The translations under genes and the position numbers were made by a program. 64,000 nucleotides of DNA from Ampullaceana balthica (Eukaryota; Mollusca; Gastropoda; Lymnaeidae): assembly GCA_944989445.1 (NCBI GenBank), contig CALYLW010000551.1, positions 871,973-935,972 on the forward strand, read 5' to 3'. Positions 1 through 11,129 of the stretch are shown in pieces (position 1 is the first letter of the stretch; each line of letters opens with the position of its first letter). Below the pieces are notes generated by a model, which saw only the letters and a list, made by a program, of their open reading frames with translations, was not told where the DNA came from and ran no database searches.

Positions 1-3000
1 TAAAATAACACTCATGGGGGCCGGGGGCCCAAAAACGTTTTTTTTCCTTATATGGCCTATATAAAATTTGAAAATCACCAATTCTCCTATTTCCCGAGTA
101 GGCAGAGCATGAAACTTTGGGAAGTTGTTGAGTACAATCCGCGATGGTAACGGGAGGAAAAATATTTAAATTATCACTTCCTGGGGGCCGGGGGCCCAAA
201 TGAGTTTTTCCTTATATGAGCTTTATAAAAACTAAAAATCACTAATTCTCCTATTTCCCGTGTAGGTAGAAGCATGAAACACTAGGTAGTTGATAAGCAC
301 ACTTCCGCGATGGTAACAAGCGAAAAAAATATTTAAAATAACGCTTAATGGGGTCCGGGGGGCCCAAATGTAGTTTTTTTCTTATATAAAAAAACTGACT
401 CATCACTAATTCTCCAACTTCCCGTGTAGGTATTAGCATGAAACTTTGGGAACTTGCTGAGTACACTCTCTCAACGATAATTGGCGAATAAGAATTTTAA
501 AATTCACACTGTTGGGGGCCCGGGGCCCAAAAAACGCTTTTTTTCCTTATATGGACTATATAGAATATGAAATCACTAATTTTCTCATTTCTCGAGTAGG
601 CAAAAGCATGAAACTTTGGGAAGTTGTTGAGTAAAAACCAGCGATAGCGACGGGAGGAAAAAAAATTAAATTATCACTTCCTGGGGGCCGGGGGGCCCCA
701 AATGAAGTTTTTTCCCTTATATGAGCTATACAAAAAACTAAAAATCACAAATTCTCCTATTTCCGTGTAGGTAGAAGCATGAAAACTTGGGGTAGTTGTT
801 AAGTACACTTCCACGATGGTAACAGGTAAAAACAAAATATTTAAATTATCACTTAATGGGTGCGGGGGCCCAAATGTAGTTTTTTCTATATAAAAAAATG
901 ACTCATCACTAATTCTCGGATTTACCGGTAGGTAGAAGCATGAAACCTTGGGAAATGTCAAGTAGCCTCTATGGACGACAATGGGAAAAAGAATTTTAAA
1001 ATTCACTTCATGGGCGCCGGGGGCCCAAAATCGTCTTTTTTTCCTTCTATGGCTATATAAACATTTGAAAATCACTAATTATCTATTTCCGAGTAGGTAG
1101 AAGCATGAAACTATGGAAGTTGTTGAGTACACTTCCGCGATGGTAAACAGGTGAAAAAATATTTAAATTTCACTTACTGGGGGCCAGGGGCCAAATGTAG
1201 TTTTTTCCTTATATGAGCTATATAAAAACTGAAAATCCCTAATTCTCCTATTTCCGTGAAGTTAGAAGCATGAAACACTAGGTAGTTGATAAGCACACTT
1301 CCGCGATGGTACAAGCGAAAAAATATTAAAATTAACAGCTTAATGGGGTCGGGGGGCCCAATTGTAGTTTTTTTCTTATATAAAAAACTGACTCATCACT
1401 AATTCTCCAACTTCCCGTGTAGGTATTAGCATGAAACTTTGGGAACTTGCTGAGTACAATCTCTCAACGATACATTGGCGAATAAGAATTTTTAAAATTC
1501 ACACTGTTGGGGGCCCGGGCCCAAAAACGCTTTTTTTCCTTATATGGACTATATAGAATATGAAATCACTAATTTTCTCATTTCTCGAGTAGGCAAAAGC
1601 ATGAAACTTTGGGAAGTTGTTGAGTAAAAACCAGCGATAGCGACGGGAGGAAAAAAAATAAATTATCACTTCCTGGGGGCCGGGGGCCCAAATGAAGTTT
1701 TTTCCTTATATGAGCTATACAAAAACTAAAAATCACAAATTCTCCTATTTCCCGTGTAGGTAGAAAACATGAAACTTGGGGTAGTTGTTAAGTACACTTC
1801 CACGATGGTAACAGGTAAAAACAATATTTAAATTATCACTTAATGGGGGCCGGGGGCCCAAATGTTTTTTTCTCAGATAAAAAAACTGACTCATCACTAA
1901 TTCTCGGATTTACCGCGTAGGTAGAAGCATGAAACCTTGGGAAATTGTCAAGTAGCCTCTTTGGACGACAAATGGTGAAAAAGAATTTTAAAATTCACCT
2001 TCATGGGCGCCGGGGGCCCAAAATCGTCTTTTTCCTTCTATGGGCTATATAAACATTTGAAAATCACTAATTATCCTATTTCCCGAGTAGGTAGAAGCAT
2101 GAAACTATGGGAAGTTGTTGAGTACACTTCCGCGATGGTAACAGGTGAAAAATATTTAAATTTTCACTTACTGGGGGCCCAGGGGGCCCAAAATGTAGTT
2201 TTTTCCTTATATGAGCTATATAAAAACTGAAAATCCCTAATTCTCCTATTTCCCGTGAAGTAGAAGCATGAAACACTAGGTAGTTGATAAGCACACTTCC
2301 GCGATGGTAACAAGCGAAAAAAATATTTAAAATAACGCTTAATGGGGGTCCGGGGGTCCAATTGTAGTTTTTTTCTTATATAAAAAACTGACTCATCACT
2401 AATTCTCCAACTTCCCGTGTAGGTATTAGCATGAAACTTTGGGAACTTGCTGAGTACAATCTCTCAACGATAATTGGCGAATAAGAATTTTAAAATTCAC
2501 ACTGTTGGGGGCCCAGGGCCCAAAAACGCTTTTTTTCCTTATATGGACTATATAGAATATGAAATCACTAATTTTCTCATTTCTCGAGTAGGCAAAAGCA
2601 TGAAACTTTGGGAAGTTGTTGAGTACAAAACCAGCGATGGTAACGGGAGGAAAAAATATTTAAATTATCACTTCCTGGGGGCCGGGGGCCCAAATGAAGT
2701 TTTTTCCTAATATGAGCTTTATAAAAACTAAAAATCACTAATTCTCCTATTTCCCGTGTAGGTAGAAGCATGAAACACTAGGTAGTTGATAAGCACACTT
2801 CCGCGATGGTAACAAGCGAAAAAAATATTTAAAATAACGCTTAATGGGGTCCGGGGGCCCAAATGTAGTTTTTTTCTTATATAAAAAACTGACTCATCAC
2901 TAATTCTCCAACTTCCCGTGTAGGTATTAGCATGAAACTTTGGGAACTTGCTGAGTACACTCTCTCAACGATAATTGGCGAATAAGAATTTTAAAATTCA

Positions 3001-4190
3001 CACTGTTGGGGGCCCGGGGCCCAAAAACGCTTTTTTTCCTTATATGGACTATATAGAATATGAAATCACTAATTTTCTCATTTCTCGAGTAGGCAAAAGC
3101 ATGAAACTTTGGGAAGTTGTTGAGTAAAAACCAGCGATAGCGACGGGAGAAAAAAAAATTAAATTATCACTTCCTGGGGGCCGGGGGCCCAAATGAAGTT
3201 TTTTCCTTATATGAGCTATACAAAAACTAAAAATCACAAATTCTCCTATTTCCCGTGTAGGTAGAAGCATGAAACTTGGGGTAGTTGTTAAGTACACTTC
3301 CACGATGGTAACAGGTAAAAACAATATTTAAATTATCACTTAATGGGGGCCGGGGGCCCAAATGTAGTTTTTTCTTATATAAAAACAGACTCATCACTAA
3401 TTCTCGGATTTACCGCGTAGGTAGAAGCATGAAACCTTGGGAAATTGTCAAGTAGCCTCTTTGGACGACAAATGGTGAAAAAGAATTTTAAAATTCACCT
3501 TCATGGGGGCCGGGGGCCCAAAATCGTTTTTTCCTTCTATGGGCTATATAAACATTTGAAAATCACTAATTCTCCTATTTCCCGAGTAGGTAGAAGCATG
3601 AAACTTTGGGAAGTTGTTGAGTACACTTCCGCGATGGTAACAGGCGAAAAATATTTAAATTTTCACTTACTGGGGCCCAGGGGCCCAAATGTAGTTTTTT
3701 CCTTATATGAGCTATATAAAAACTGAAAATCACTAATTCTCCTATTTCCTGTGTATGAAGAAGCATGAAAGTTTGAGTAGTTGTTAAGTAACATTCTGCG
3801 ATGGTAACAGGTTAAAAAATTATATAAATTATCACTTAATGGGGGCCGGGGGCCCAAATGTAGTTTTTTTCTTATATAAAAAACTGACTCATCACTAATT
3901 CTCCAATGTCTCGTGTTGGTAGCAGCATGAAACTTTGGAGAGTTGTTAAGTACACTTCCGCAATGGTAACAATCAAAACAAATGTAAAATTATCATTCAC
4001 TAGGGGGCCGGGGGCCAAAATGTAGTTTTTTTCTGATATGAGCTATATAAAACAGACTCATCATTAAATATATAACTTCCCGTGTAGGTAGGAGCATGAA
4101 ACTTTGTGAAGTTGTTGCGTACCCTCCCGCAATGGTAGCAGACAAAAAAAATTAAATTATCAGCTCGATAGGATCGCGGGAAGTGTGTCA
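1..4190. repeat. 166-bp satellite, about 25 monomers, six-monomer higher-order repeat
   Basis: Each monomer carries a GC-rich GGGGGCCGGGGGCCC block followed by a T-run, a tatatgagctatataaaaact stretch, a ttcccgtgtaggtagaagca segment and an ATGAAACTTTGGGAAGTTGT segment. The GC blocks recur at about 15, 181, 349, 511, 681, 855, 1011, 1178, 1342, 1506, 1673, 1843, 2003, 2170, 2341, 2505, 2675, 2841, 3006, 3175, 3341, 3503, 3670, 3838 and 4001, a mean spacing of 166 bp. The bases before the block define six monomer types (taatgg, tgttgg, tcctgg, taatgg, tcatgg, tactgg) that repeat in order about every 1 kb. The short open frames here, on both strands, are repeat translations and not genes. The array is open at the left edge. 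Confidence 0.95.
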
Positions 4191-4380
4191 TATTTTACTT
4201 TTCGCTTTTGTTTTTCTGCGGGACTAGGACAGACAGACAGACAAGACGGTGAAGTTAATATATGTATTATATCCATCATGATCCAGATTGAAATCAATTG
4301 GTGTTTTGAATTTGTGTTTCGCGGATTCTCAACGTAACTGAAATACTAATTTCCGCAGCAAAGCGGGGGTATTTTGCTAG
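4191..4380 (+). mobile_element. Helitron-like 3' terminus next to the satellite
   Basis: After the last satellite monomer come a (GACA)n run (about 4229-4248) and a short hairpin, CCGC-AGCAAA-GCGG at 4353-4366. Ten bases later the sequence reads CTAG (4377-4380), followed by T. A subterminal hairpin, CTRR and then T is the classic 3' end of Helitrons. No 5' end is visible because the satellite runs off the window. The satellite may be the internal tandem region of this element, as in DINE-1/Helentron-type elements, but only the 3' end is seen directly. No Rep/helicase reading frame is present, so the copy is non-autonomous. Confidence 0.6.
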
Positions 4381-4515
4381 TAAAGAAATAAAATAAATTA
4401 TAATATTACGCCGGAGAAGCTTGTACGTCAAAAATATATAAATTATTATTAATTATTAATAATTAATAATTTATTATTAAAATTTAAAAAAAAATATTAT
4501 AAATATTTTCTTTAA

Positions 4516-4627
4516 TTTTAATCGAAATGTTAATCAATTAAAATAATTTTAATTGATAAAATTTTCTAACGATTAATCGAGACATTAATCGATAATTTCC
4601 ATAGCCCTATATATATATATATATATA
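4516..4627. repeat. AT-rich dispersed repeat ending in (TA)n, copy 1
   Basis: The segment contains repeated ttaatcga/tcgataa motifs and ends in ttcc followed by an (AT)n tract. A related segment lies at 5696-5824. The two flank the VWA exon in the same orientation. The family is not identified. Confidence 0.5.
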
Positions 4628-4775
4628 CTGTTACGGTAAATTAAAGATTTACTAACAAAGACATAGCGTTTTAAAAAAATAGACTTAATGATGATCCTTC
4701 CAAAATTATCTTTAAAATAGCATTTATTTAGATATTTAAATATTTGAAAAATAATTTTAAAAATAATATCAATAC

Positions 4776-4990
4776 CTTGCTAAGGTCGGCAAAAGATGTA
4801 AGGTCTTTAAGGTCAAAATATTTAACTGCATCAAAGCTGAAAACAACAGCACCGACATTGACATCGAACGGCCTAATTTTCAATTTTGAAACCAAATCTA
4901 TTGCGAAGCTGATCTGTTTCTGGAAGTTGTTTTGTCCGATACTGCTGGAGGAATCCAAGACGTAAATGAGGTCAACTACTGGTGTACAAG
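4776..4990 (-). CDS. Exon 5 of lectin-VWA gene: start of von Willebrand factor A domain
   Basis: Read on the minus strand, a tttgatttcag acceptor precedes position 4990 and a GTATTG donor follows 4776. The 215-bp exon enters in phase 1 and leaves in phase 0. It encodes the N-terminal part of a VWA domain: hydrophobic beta strand VVDLIYVLD, then DSSSSIG, whose D-x-S-x-S is the MIDAS metal-binding signature. A helix segment and a second strand of the VGAVVFS type follow. VWA domains in secreted proteins bind matrix partners through the MIDAS metal. The preceding lectin exon (9695-9895) ends in the matching phase. The domain is cut at Lys at the donor, so the rest must lie beyond the left edge, past the satellite. 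The opposite-strand open frame is a shadow. Confidence 0.8.
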
Positions 4991-5204
4991 CTGAAATCAA
5001 AGTTTACCATAAAAATGTTAGGCAAAATAAAAATGTGTTGCTGCACAAATCTATATAAGTCATAACATAAAGATAAACGTTAAAAGGTTATTATCAATAT
5101 ACATAATTCCCGTTGTTTGTAACTGTATGCATGTGTGAATGTATGGATGAAACGGATATGATGTCATATAATATTTTTAGGTTATGTTAGGTGGCGCTGG
5201 GATC

Positions 5205-5496
5205 GCTTTTGTATAAAAAATATTATATGGCTTCATTGTTTTATGCTTGTATTTTAATTTTTCTAAAGGGAACGATGTACAAATAGGATTTTAGGATTTA
5301 TAATTATTATGAAATACTTTGTGTACATTTCAGCAAGTTTAATATTTCGTATTTATCAAACACGGATAAGTTACTTATGCTAATTATGTATATTGATTCC
5401 CGTTGTCTGTATGGATTGTATAAAAATATTATATGACGTCATTGTTTTATGCTTATATTTTAATTTTTGAAAAGAAACGATGTACTAATAGGATTC
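5205..5496 (+). repeat. Two relic copies of the Helitron-like internal segment
   Basis: About 5211-5292 and 5417-5496 are similar to each other (tattatatg, then cattgttttatgcttatattttaattttt, then gaaacgatgta) and to the internal part of the Helitron-like family at 51-64 kb. They appear to be old fragments. Confidence 0.5.
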
Positions 5497-5592
5497 GTGA
5501 TTTTCAGTTTTTATATAGCTCATATAAGGAAAAAACTTTTTTGGGGCCACCGGCCCCCAGTAAGTGATAATTTTAACATTTTTTTCGCCTGC
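5493..5592 (-). repeat. Isolated inverted fragment of the 166-bp satellite
   Basis: On the minus strand this reads as satellite monomer sequence: ggcgaaaaa, a ttatcactta segment, the GC block in the form GGGGGCCGGTGGCCCC, the T-run and tatatgagctatataaaaac. It lies 1.3 kb outside the array and in the opposite orientation. Confidence 0.8.
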
Positions 5593-5695
5593 AATGCAGG
5601 CAAACAGCAAAAGAAATTTTAGTGTAATCGTCAGGAAATTTATATTTATCGGCCGCTTTTTTTTTACTTTTTGATTCCAATAATTTGTAAGTGAT

Positions 5696-5772
5696 GGGTC
5701 GATTAATCGTTAAAAACTAATTTAATCGATACAAATTATTTAACAATTAATCGAGAAACTAATCGTTTATTT

Positions 5773-5842
<70 letters not shown>
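5696..5842. repeat. AT-rich dispersed repeat, copy 2, with (AT)n(GT)n microsatellite
   Basis: 5696-5773 resembles 4516-4600. It is followed by an uninterrupted (AT)n tract from about 5775 to 5824 and (GT)n to about 5842. A reverse-strand open frame reading Ile-Tyr and Thr-His repeats is only a translation of the microsatellite. Confidence 0.85.
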
Positions 5843-6234
5843 TTTGTAAAAAAAAATTTTTGTTATATTTAAATTTCTATAATTCCGACTGCGTTTTATA
5901 TTTGAAAAACCTTTATTTGCTTCAAAGATGCTATCTTTCCCAAACAGGCCAGAATCCATAATATGTAAAAAAAAATATTGTAAACTACGCGTTCTCAGTC
6001 TTCATTCAAGAGATATAAGTATAGCTCACTATGAAAGAAGAAAAATGCTTTATAATAAAAATAAGAAGAATTTGCTATGATTGTTAAACGGCATTTAAAA
6101 AAAAATATAGCTTTTGGTTATTATAACCAATCCATAATATGTGAAAGTGTAAATTTTTTAAAATTTGGGTATATCCTTACACTTAAGATAGTTCTTTTAT
6201 GTATAAAATATATAGCTATCTAATGGCTTTTCTA

Positions 6235-6420
6235 GCACATTTATTTGGACCACATCATATTTGCAGATTCAAGTTAAGGAATTCAATTGAAACTTAATCT
6301 CTTTTGAAATAAAATGTTTGTGCCTCTTCATGTGAAGAATGTAGGCTGCCCCGTGTAAAAAGAATACTCTTTATTAAGTCGATTGTGACACATTAGCCAT
6401 GTTCTAGCGTTAACTAATGG
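6235..6420. repeat. Dispersed repeat shared with 9440-9620
   Basis: The segments agree over landmarks such as atgtgaag, then tgtangctgccccgtgtaaa, then acattagccatgttctancgttaact. The family is not recognised. The copies are diverged. It lies immediately upstream of the hAT remnant at 6590-7360. Confidence 0.55.
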
Positions 6421-6589
6421 GTTAAACCCCTTAGCCGACGCCTCGCACAGAATACGCAGCCGACTTTTCGTCCGCCAAAAATCCGCCGGAAAATATGCGG
6501 CGCGCAGCATTAGCCGCCGTATTTTGTCCACCGTAAATCCGCCAAAAAATGATACTTCAAAAGTGCCGAAACATCGTAACTGCACTTCT

Positions 6590-7360
6590 TTTCAAGACCG
6601 CAATCATACAAGACGATGAAGCATTTAAAGAGGATAAAGAAATGACCAAGACCCTGAAAGGAGGCATGTCTTCAGTGTGTGAATATAATTGCTTCTTGTA
6701 GACTAACAGTTCAGTGTATCAATAGTGGACGTCTCCGAGAGAGCACTGACGTCATCGTTGACAGTCATACACACAATCATAAGTCAGTGAAGGCATCATG
6801 TCCAACGGGTTGGAATTCAACACTGACGATGATTCAGTCTATACTTAAGTTGAAAAGGGAAATTCAAAATACTCCCTGATATTTGTCTCCTTGAAGATGA
6901 AATTAACTCCTTAAGTGAACTTGTTACCGTTCTGAAACTATTCCAAGACCTAACTGATCTCTTCAGCTGATCACTCTTCAGCTTTTCAATGTCAACCTTA
7001 TCAACTATCCACTGATGTATATGCACATCATAAAGATCTGCACTGTATCAAATGCCAATGATGACAAGAAACGAATGATCAAGCTGTCAGTTCTCAAGCA
7101 ACTTGACCATCGATTTCCTGTCAATAATAACATCAAGCTGCATCAGCTGTTTGATCCATATTCCAAATAATTGAGTCCACGGTCAGAAGCAACCACAATT
7201 CTAGAGAATGCCATACAGTCTGTGGTGGCCCGTGGATTCATCATGCCTGAAGCTGATGTATCGCATTCACAGCTGTCAGTGAAGATGTTTCTGAAGAACA
7301 GCCGATGTATGCGGTTGCGAATGGAGCTGAGAATACTGAGAACTGCAGTCACCTAACGAT
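6590..7360 (+). pseudogene. hAT (Ac/ZBED-like) transposase remnant
   Basis: Three-frame reading of the plus strand gives pieces that fit a hAT transposase in order. A PTGWNSTLTMIQSILKLK segment matches the RWNSTY region. A LLEDEINSLSELVTVLKLFQ segment matches the following helices. An LKQLDHRFPVNNNIKLHQLF segment matches the region before the DPR motif. Stops and frameshifts separate them, so no protein is made. No inverted terminal repeats or target duplication were identified. Assignment to hAT is by motif memory, without alignment. Confidence 0.55.
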
Positions 7361-7978
7361 TGTGCTGATAAGGTATTCTACGTTAATTTATTGACATATG
7401 AAACAGTTTTCGTTTTATTTTGCTCTCAATAGAAAACTCAGTTTGCAGTAAAATATTTTTAAATACATACCGTATTTAAATACAGGCTATTTAAATACTT
7501 TTAGTGACATTTAGTATAGGTCTTTATTCCAATATTTTTTTACTGGTATCTATTAACTGAACAAACTAAATATTACATCTACTGTGTACTATAATGAAAT
7601 GTTATATAACCTAGCAGTTAGTACTGTTGTGTTTTAATTTTTTGAACATTTATATCAGTAGCTGTGGAAATTGCAAACTATTTGAAGGCGCCTGTTGTTC
7701 AGTTTCGTGATGTTCTCACTTTCTGGCGTAGCAGTGTTGCATCATCCTCGTATCAATAACTTACTCAAATGGCTCGTCTTCACCTATCATCATCATCATA
7801 TGTACCGGTGGAGTGTATGTTTTTGTTTGCTGTTTTGATAATAAACAGCAAACGATCAAGTGTAACAGCTGAAAAACTATCACTTTTGTTTTATTCATAA
7901 CAATTATTATAAACTGATATTCTAAGTGTCTATCAGGTATTGACTGACAAAAATTGAATGAGTGGAATGCATTCATGG
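7361..7978. other. AT-rich stretch without a recognisable gene
   Basis: The region is AT-rich and intron-like. I see no conserved coding motif or terminal repeats, only a short (CAT)n run near 7790-7800. Confidence 0.5.
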
Positions 7979-8427
7979 ACTGTATCAGTAGGACAGCATA
8001 TAACACACTGTATTAGTAGGACAGCATTATAACACACTGTATTAGTAGGACAGCATATAACACACTGTATTAGTAGGACAGCATATAACACACTGTATTA
8101 GTAGGACAGCTTATAACACACTGTATTAGTAGGACAGCATATAACACAATGTATTAGTAGGACAGCATATAACACACTGTATTAGTAGGACAGCATATAA
8201 CACACTGTATTAGTAGGACAGCATATAACACACTGTATTAGTAGGACATCATATAACACACTGTATTAGTAGGACAGCATATAACACACTGTATTAGTAG
8301 GACAGCATATAACACACTGTATTAGTAGGACATCATATAACACACTGTATTAGTAGGACAGCATATAACACACTGTATTAGTAGGACAGCATATAACACA
8401 CTGTATTAGTAGGACAGCATATAACAC
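7979..8427. repeat. 28-bp minisatellite, about 16 copies
   Basis: A 28-bp unit containing gtattagtaggacagcatat is repeated head to tail. A few substitutions (agct for agca, catc for cagc) and one extra T near 8026 distinguish copies. The copies are nearly identical, so the array is young or homogenised. It lies within an inferred intron of the lectin-VWA gene. Confidence 0.97.
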
Positions 8428-9019
8428 TGTTTTTTTCTATTGTTAAAAATAATAAAACGTTTTTCTGAAGTATTGTAAAAGTGTTTTATTGCTTAAGTTG
8501 TATCACTAATTATCACTTCATTACTGGCCAGGCTTCAGTCGAATTTCAGCCAAATATTTCGTAGCCAGCCGAAAATCAACCGCAAATATCAATTTATGAA
8601 GAATCCGACTAATCCGACTAATCCAGATATCAGCTAAAACATTATGTCAGTCAGCCGAAATTTAAAATATATTCGGCTGGCAGGTCTATATCGGGTTCTA
8701 AGTTCTAAATTCAATATCTTATGTAAATGTGCTTAATGAACTTAGACGTAAGTCCCCATACCCAGGTGCAGTATTCAAAACAATTCGGATCTCTGTCTTT
8801 TAAAAGGCCTGAGTTGCGTATACAATGGTATTAACAGCGATTAATAATGCTAGACTAAAGGAGATAGCCACACACCGGTCACTATAATTCATCGGCACTT
8901 TAAGCGACATCGTGGTATGTCTCTACAGACTGTGTTTCTTGTACGGAGCGTTGATTGAATACACCTAAAGAGTTTATATGTAAAGAGTTATCAGATCTGT
9001 GTTTGTCAGAATCAATCAG
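8428..9019. other. Non-coding spacer with a GCCGAA/TTCGGC-rich repeat
   Basis: About 8525-8695 holds several gccgaaa and ttcggctgg motifs in inverted arrangement, suggesting a degraded palindromic element. Nothing else was recognised. Confidence 0.35.
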
Positions 9020-9620
9020 CCATGACATGGAGCTCTAAGTCATCATGAAAGATTTAAAAGATTATCTTTCTTGTCTTCACAGACGATGTCTCGTTGTACA
9101 GCCCACAACATCAATCTCTCGGTGGCTAAGCTGCATGTTTAGTCGTTGTGGAAAGCCCATTTCTAAGTGTAACTTCGACGGCACTGGACCTTTTAGACTC
9201 GACCATTAACGTTTCCCCACTTTACGTCACGAACAAGCAGTGGTGGCCATTGGTTAAAATAACATCGTAACACCAAGTCCTCTATCTTCTTTGTTAAAGG
9301 AGCATATGTAATATATCAACCCTATGGCAAATGAGTTCCATACTAAGTTCATTACATCAGTTATGCGTTTTTCGAAATCCAAACAAATTTTGTATAAATA
9401 TCCGGTGACAGTGGAAAATTTGGAGCACATCACTTTTAGTACACATTTATTTTGACTACATCATTCTTGGAGTTGCAGTTTAAAGAATATGATGAAAACT
9501 TAATCATTTTTGAAATACATTTTGTATGCCCCTTTATGTGAAGATTGTATGCTGCCCCGTGTAAACATATAACCCTTTGTTAATTCGATGTGAAACATTA
9601 GCCATGTTCTATCGTTAACT
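9020..9620. repeat. Diverged dispersed repeat related to 28440-28830 and 6235-6420
   Basis: 9030-9420 matches 28440-28830 over long stretches, for example aagctgcatgtttagt, then attgtggaaagcc, and later ctatggcaaa, then catcagttatg. The adjoining 9440-9620 matches 6235-6400. The two blocks therefore belong to one longer, unidentified element. Confidence 0.6.
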
Positions 9621-9694
9621 TTTGTGTAATAAATTCAATATCCATGAAAATCTGAAAAAAAAATATTTTTTTTTAAATACAGACGAAAACTTAC

Positions 9695-9895
9695 TTTTTC
9701 TCATGCACATAAATGGCAGCGTTAAGGTACACTTGACGTCGTTGAGTTGTTTGATTTCGGCTAGTACCATAACACAGTCCTCGTTAAGATAGTTATCAGG
9801 TGTGTATGCACCCCACATGCCGCTTAAGTTTGCTGCTGACCCGTCAGTCCACCGAAACGTGCCTTCTTGTGCAATGTCGTTTGCTCCAATCCAAA
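9695..9895 (-). CDS. Exon 4 of lectin-VWA gene: C-terminal half of C-type lectin domain
   Basis: On the minus strand the exon follows a gcattaaag acceptor at 9895 and ends at 9695 before GTAAGT. It is 201 bp, enters in phase 2 of the codon begun in exon 3 and leaves with one base over. It encodes the WIGANDI core, then EGTFRWTDG, the Ca-site loop YTPDN, EDC, LNDVKC and the final FMC. These are the hallmarks of the second half of a C-type lectin domain: the WIGL-type core, a TPD triplet where EPN or QPD sits in sugar-binding lectins, an LND in place of WND, and cysteines at predicted residues 128, 143 and 151. Sugar binding is possible but unproven because the EPN/QPD glutamine or glutamate is replaced by Thr. 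Confidence 0.85.
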
Positions 9896-10020
9896 CTTTA
9901 ATGCAAATAGTGAGATGTATGGTTATGGTTTGTAACTATAATTCAAATTTCAAAGCTAACAGTGTTTATACAGTTTATATAAAAAACCTATAATTCCTCT
10001 GTAGGTAATTAGTGTATTTA

Positions 10021-10526
10021 AATCCCTTATATTAACGTCACCGCCGTGTCTTTCGTTCTGTCGTCATCTCTCTCTGTCTGTATTGGGCGGGAAGTAAAAC
10101 AAAAGTAAAAAAATGACCCACTTCCCGTGATCCGATCGAGCTGAAATTTGGCACATGGACCCGTCTCACCTAACAATGCATCATATCAAAATTTCAGATC
10201 GATCGAACGTACGTAATTAAATTAGTGCATTTTAGTTTATCCTTATATAACGTATGTAATTCAAATTCACGTTTTGTTATTTTTTTTCCCACCTGAGAGC
10301 TCAGTTCGCGCGTTGCCGCGACCCATTGAAGTACCGGCGTGCTTTTGTTTACATTTTACGTGTCATGCTGAGCTCGGTCCCCCCCCCCTAGGGTTATGAA
10401 GCAAAGTTGAGTTAAGACAGATTCAGTCTGTAAATGTTTGTCGCGTTTGAAAATAATCAATACTGTTAGTTATGTCTCATATATAAGGGATTTATAGTCA
10501 AAAACTTTGTTTTTACGGGGTTGTTT
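10021..10526 (-). mobile_element. Old copy of the R490 element
   Basis: On the minus strand it starts with ccgtaaaaacaaagtttttg, continues ctataaatccctta and tatgagacataac, and ends with taatataagggattt. These are the terminal landmarks of the R490 elements clustered at 35.6-40.2 and 52.5-63.6 kb. The interior is diverged but keeps gatcgatctgaaattttgat. The inverted AAATCCCTTAT/ATAAGGGATTT ends are clear. It lies in the intron between exons 3 and 4 of the lectin-VWA gene. Confidence 0.75.
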
Positions 10527-10627
10527 TTTTTAAATTTTAAACATGTTTAGATATGTCAGATAAAGCTGGAGAAAAACGGTGAAAACAACGAGGATGGAAG
10601 TTATAGTTAATATTAGCTAGAATGTTT

Positions 10628-10812
10628 AGTGTATATATATATATATACATTATATATATTATATATATTTTATATATATAACATTTTTTAAAAGTTAGTT
10701 TATGTTGCCATATTTAAAAGAGTTAGGATGTATTTAGATGCAAATACATTTATCATTTTAAATGAAGCATGGTGAAATACTTTTAAATTATTTGTGTGTG
10801 TGTGTGTGTGTT
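10628..10812. repeat. (TA)n and (TG)n microsatellites
   Basis: An interrupted TA tract spans about 10628-10682 and a (TG)n run about 10793-10812, separated by AT-rich sequence. Confidence 0.85.
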
Positions 10813-11129
10813 AATTTAAGAGGAAAACTTATAGCAATGATCTTTCAATATTCTATCCTTGTCATAACCAGGACATAAAAAATATATCTGGTGCTCGACA
10901 AGGATTACGTTTTGACAATATAATAATAGCGTAAATAAAATGTGGCTGAGACTGCTATTAGCGTAAATAGATTCTGGCCTTGCGGCGGTTCTATAAATTA
11001 TTCTAAAAATCTTACCAGAAGTGGACTAAATGCATTTGAACTTAAAAAGTTAAATTTGAATGAAATAAATGTAATTTAAAAAAAATCAAAACGAAAATAA
11101 TTAAGTTATATTGAGCATTTAAAACTTAC

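Noticed and set aside
251..3857. Open frames of 60-130 codons on both strands within the satellite
   Set aside because: They recur with the 166-bp repeat, share no conserved start or stop and encode no domain; they are repeat translations.
4744..4965. Plus-strand open frame opposite the VWA exon
   Set aside because: Shadow of the minus-strand exon, which has splice sites and a VWA signature.
5759..5959. Minus-strand frame with Ile-Tyr and Thr-His repeats
   Set aside because: Translation of the AT/GT microsatellite.
7979..8427. Regular 28-bp repeats as a CRISPR array
   Set aside because: There are no unique spacers between units; it is a simple tandem minisatellite in a eukaryotic genome.
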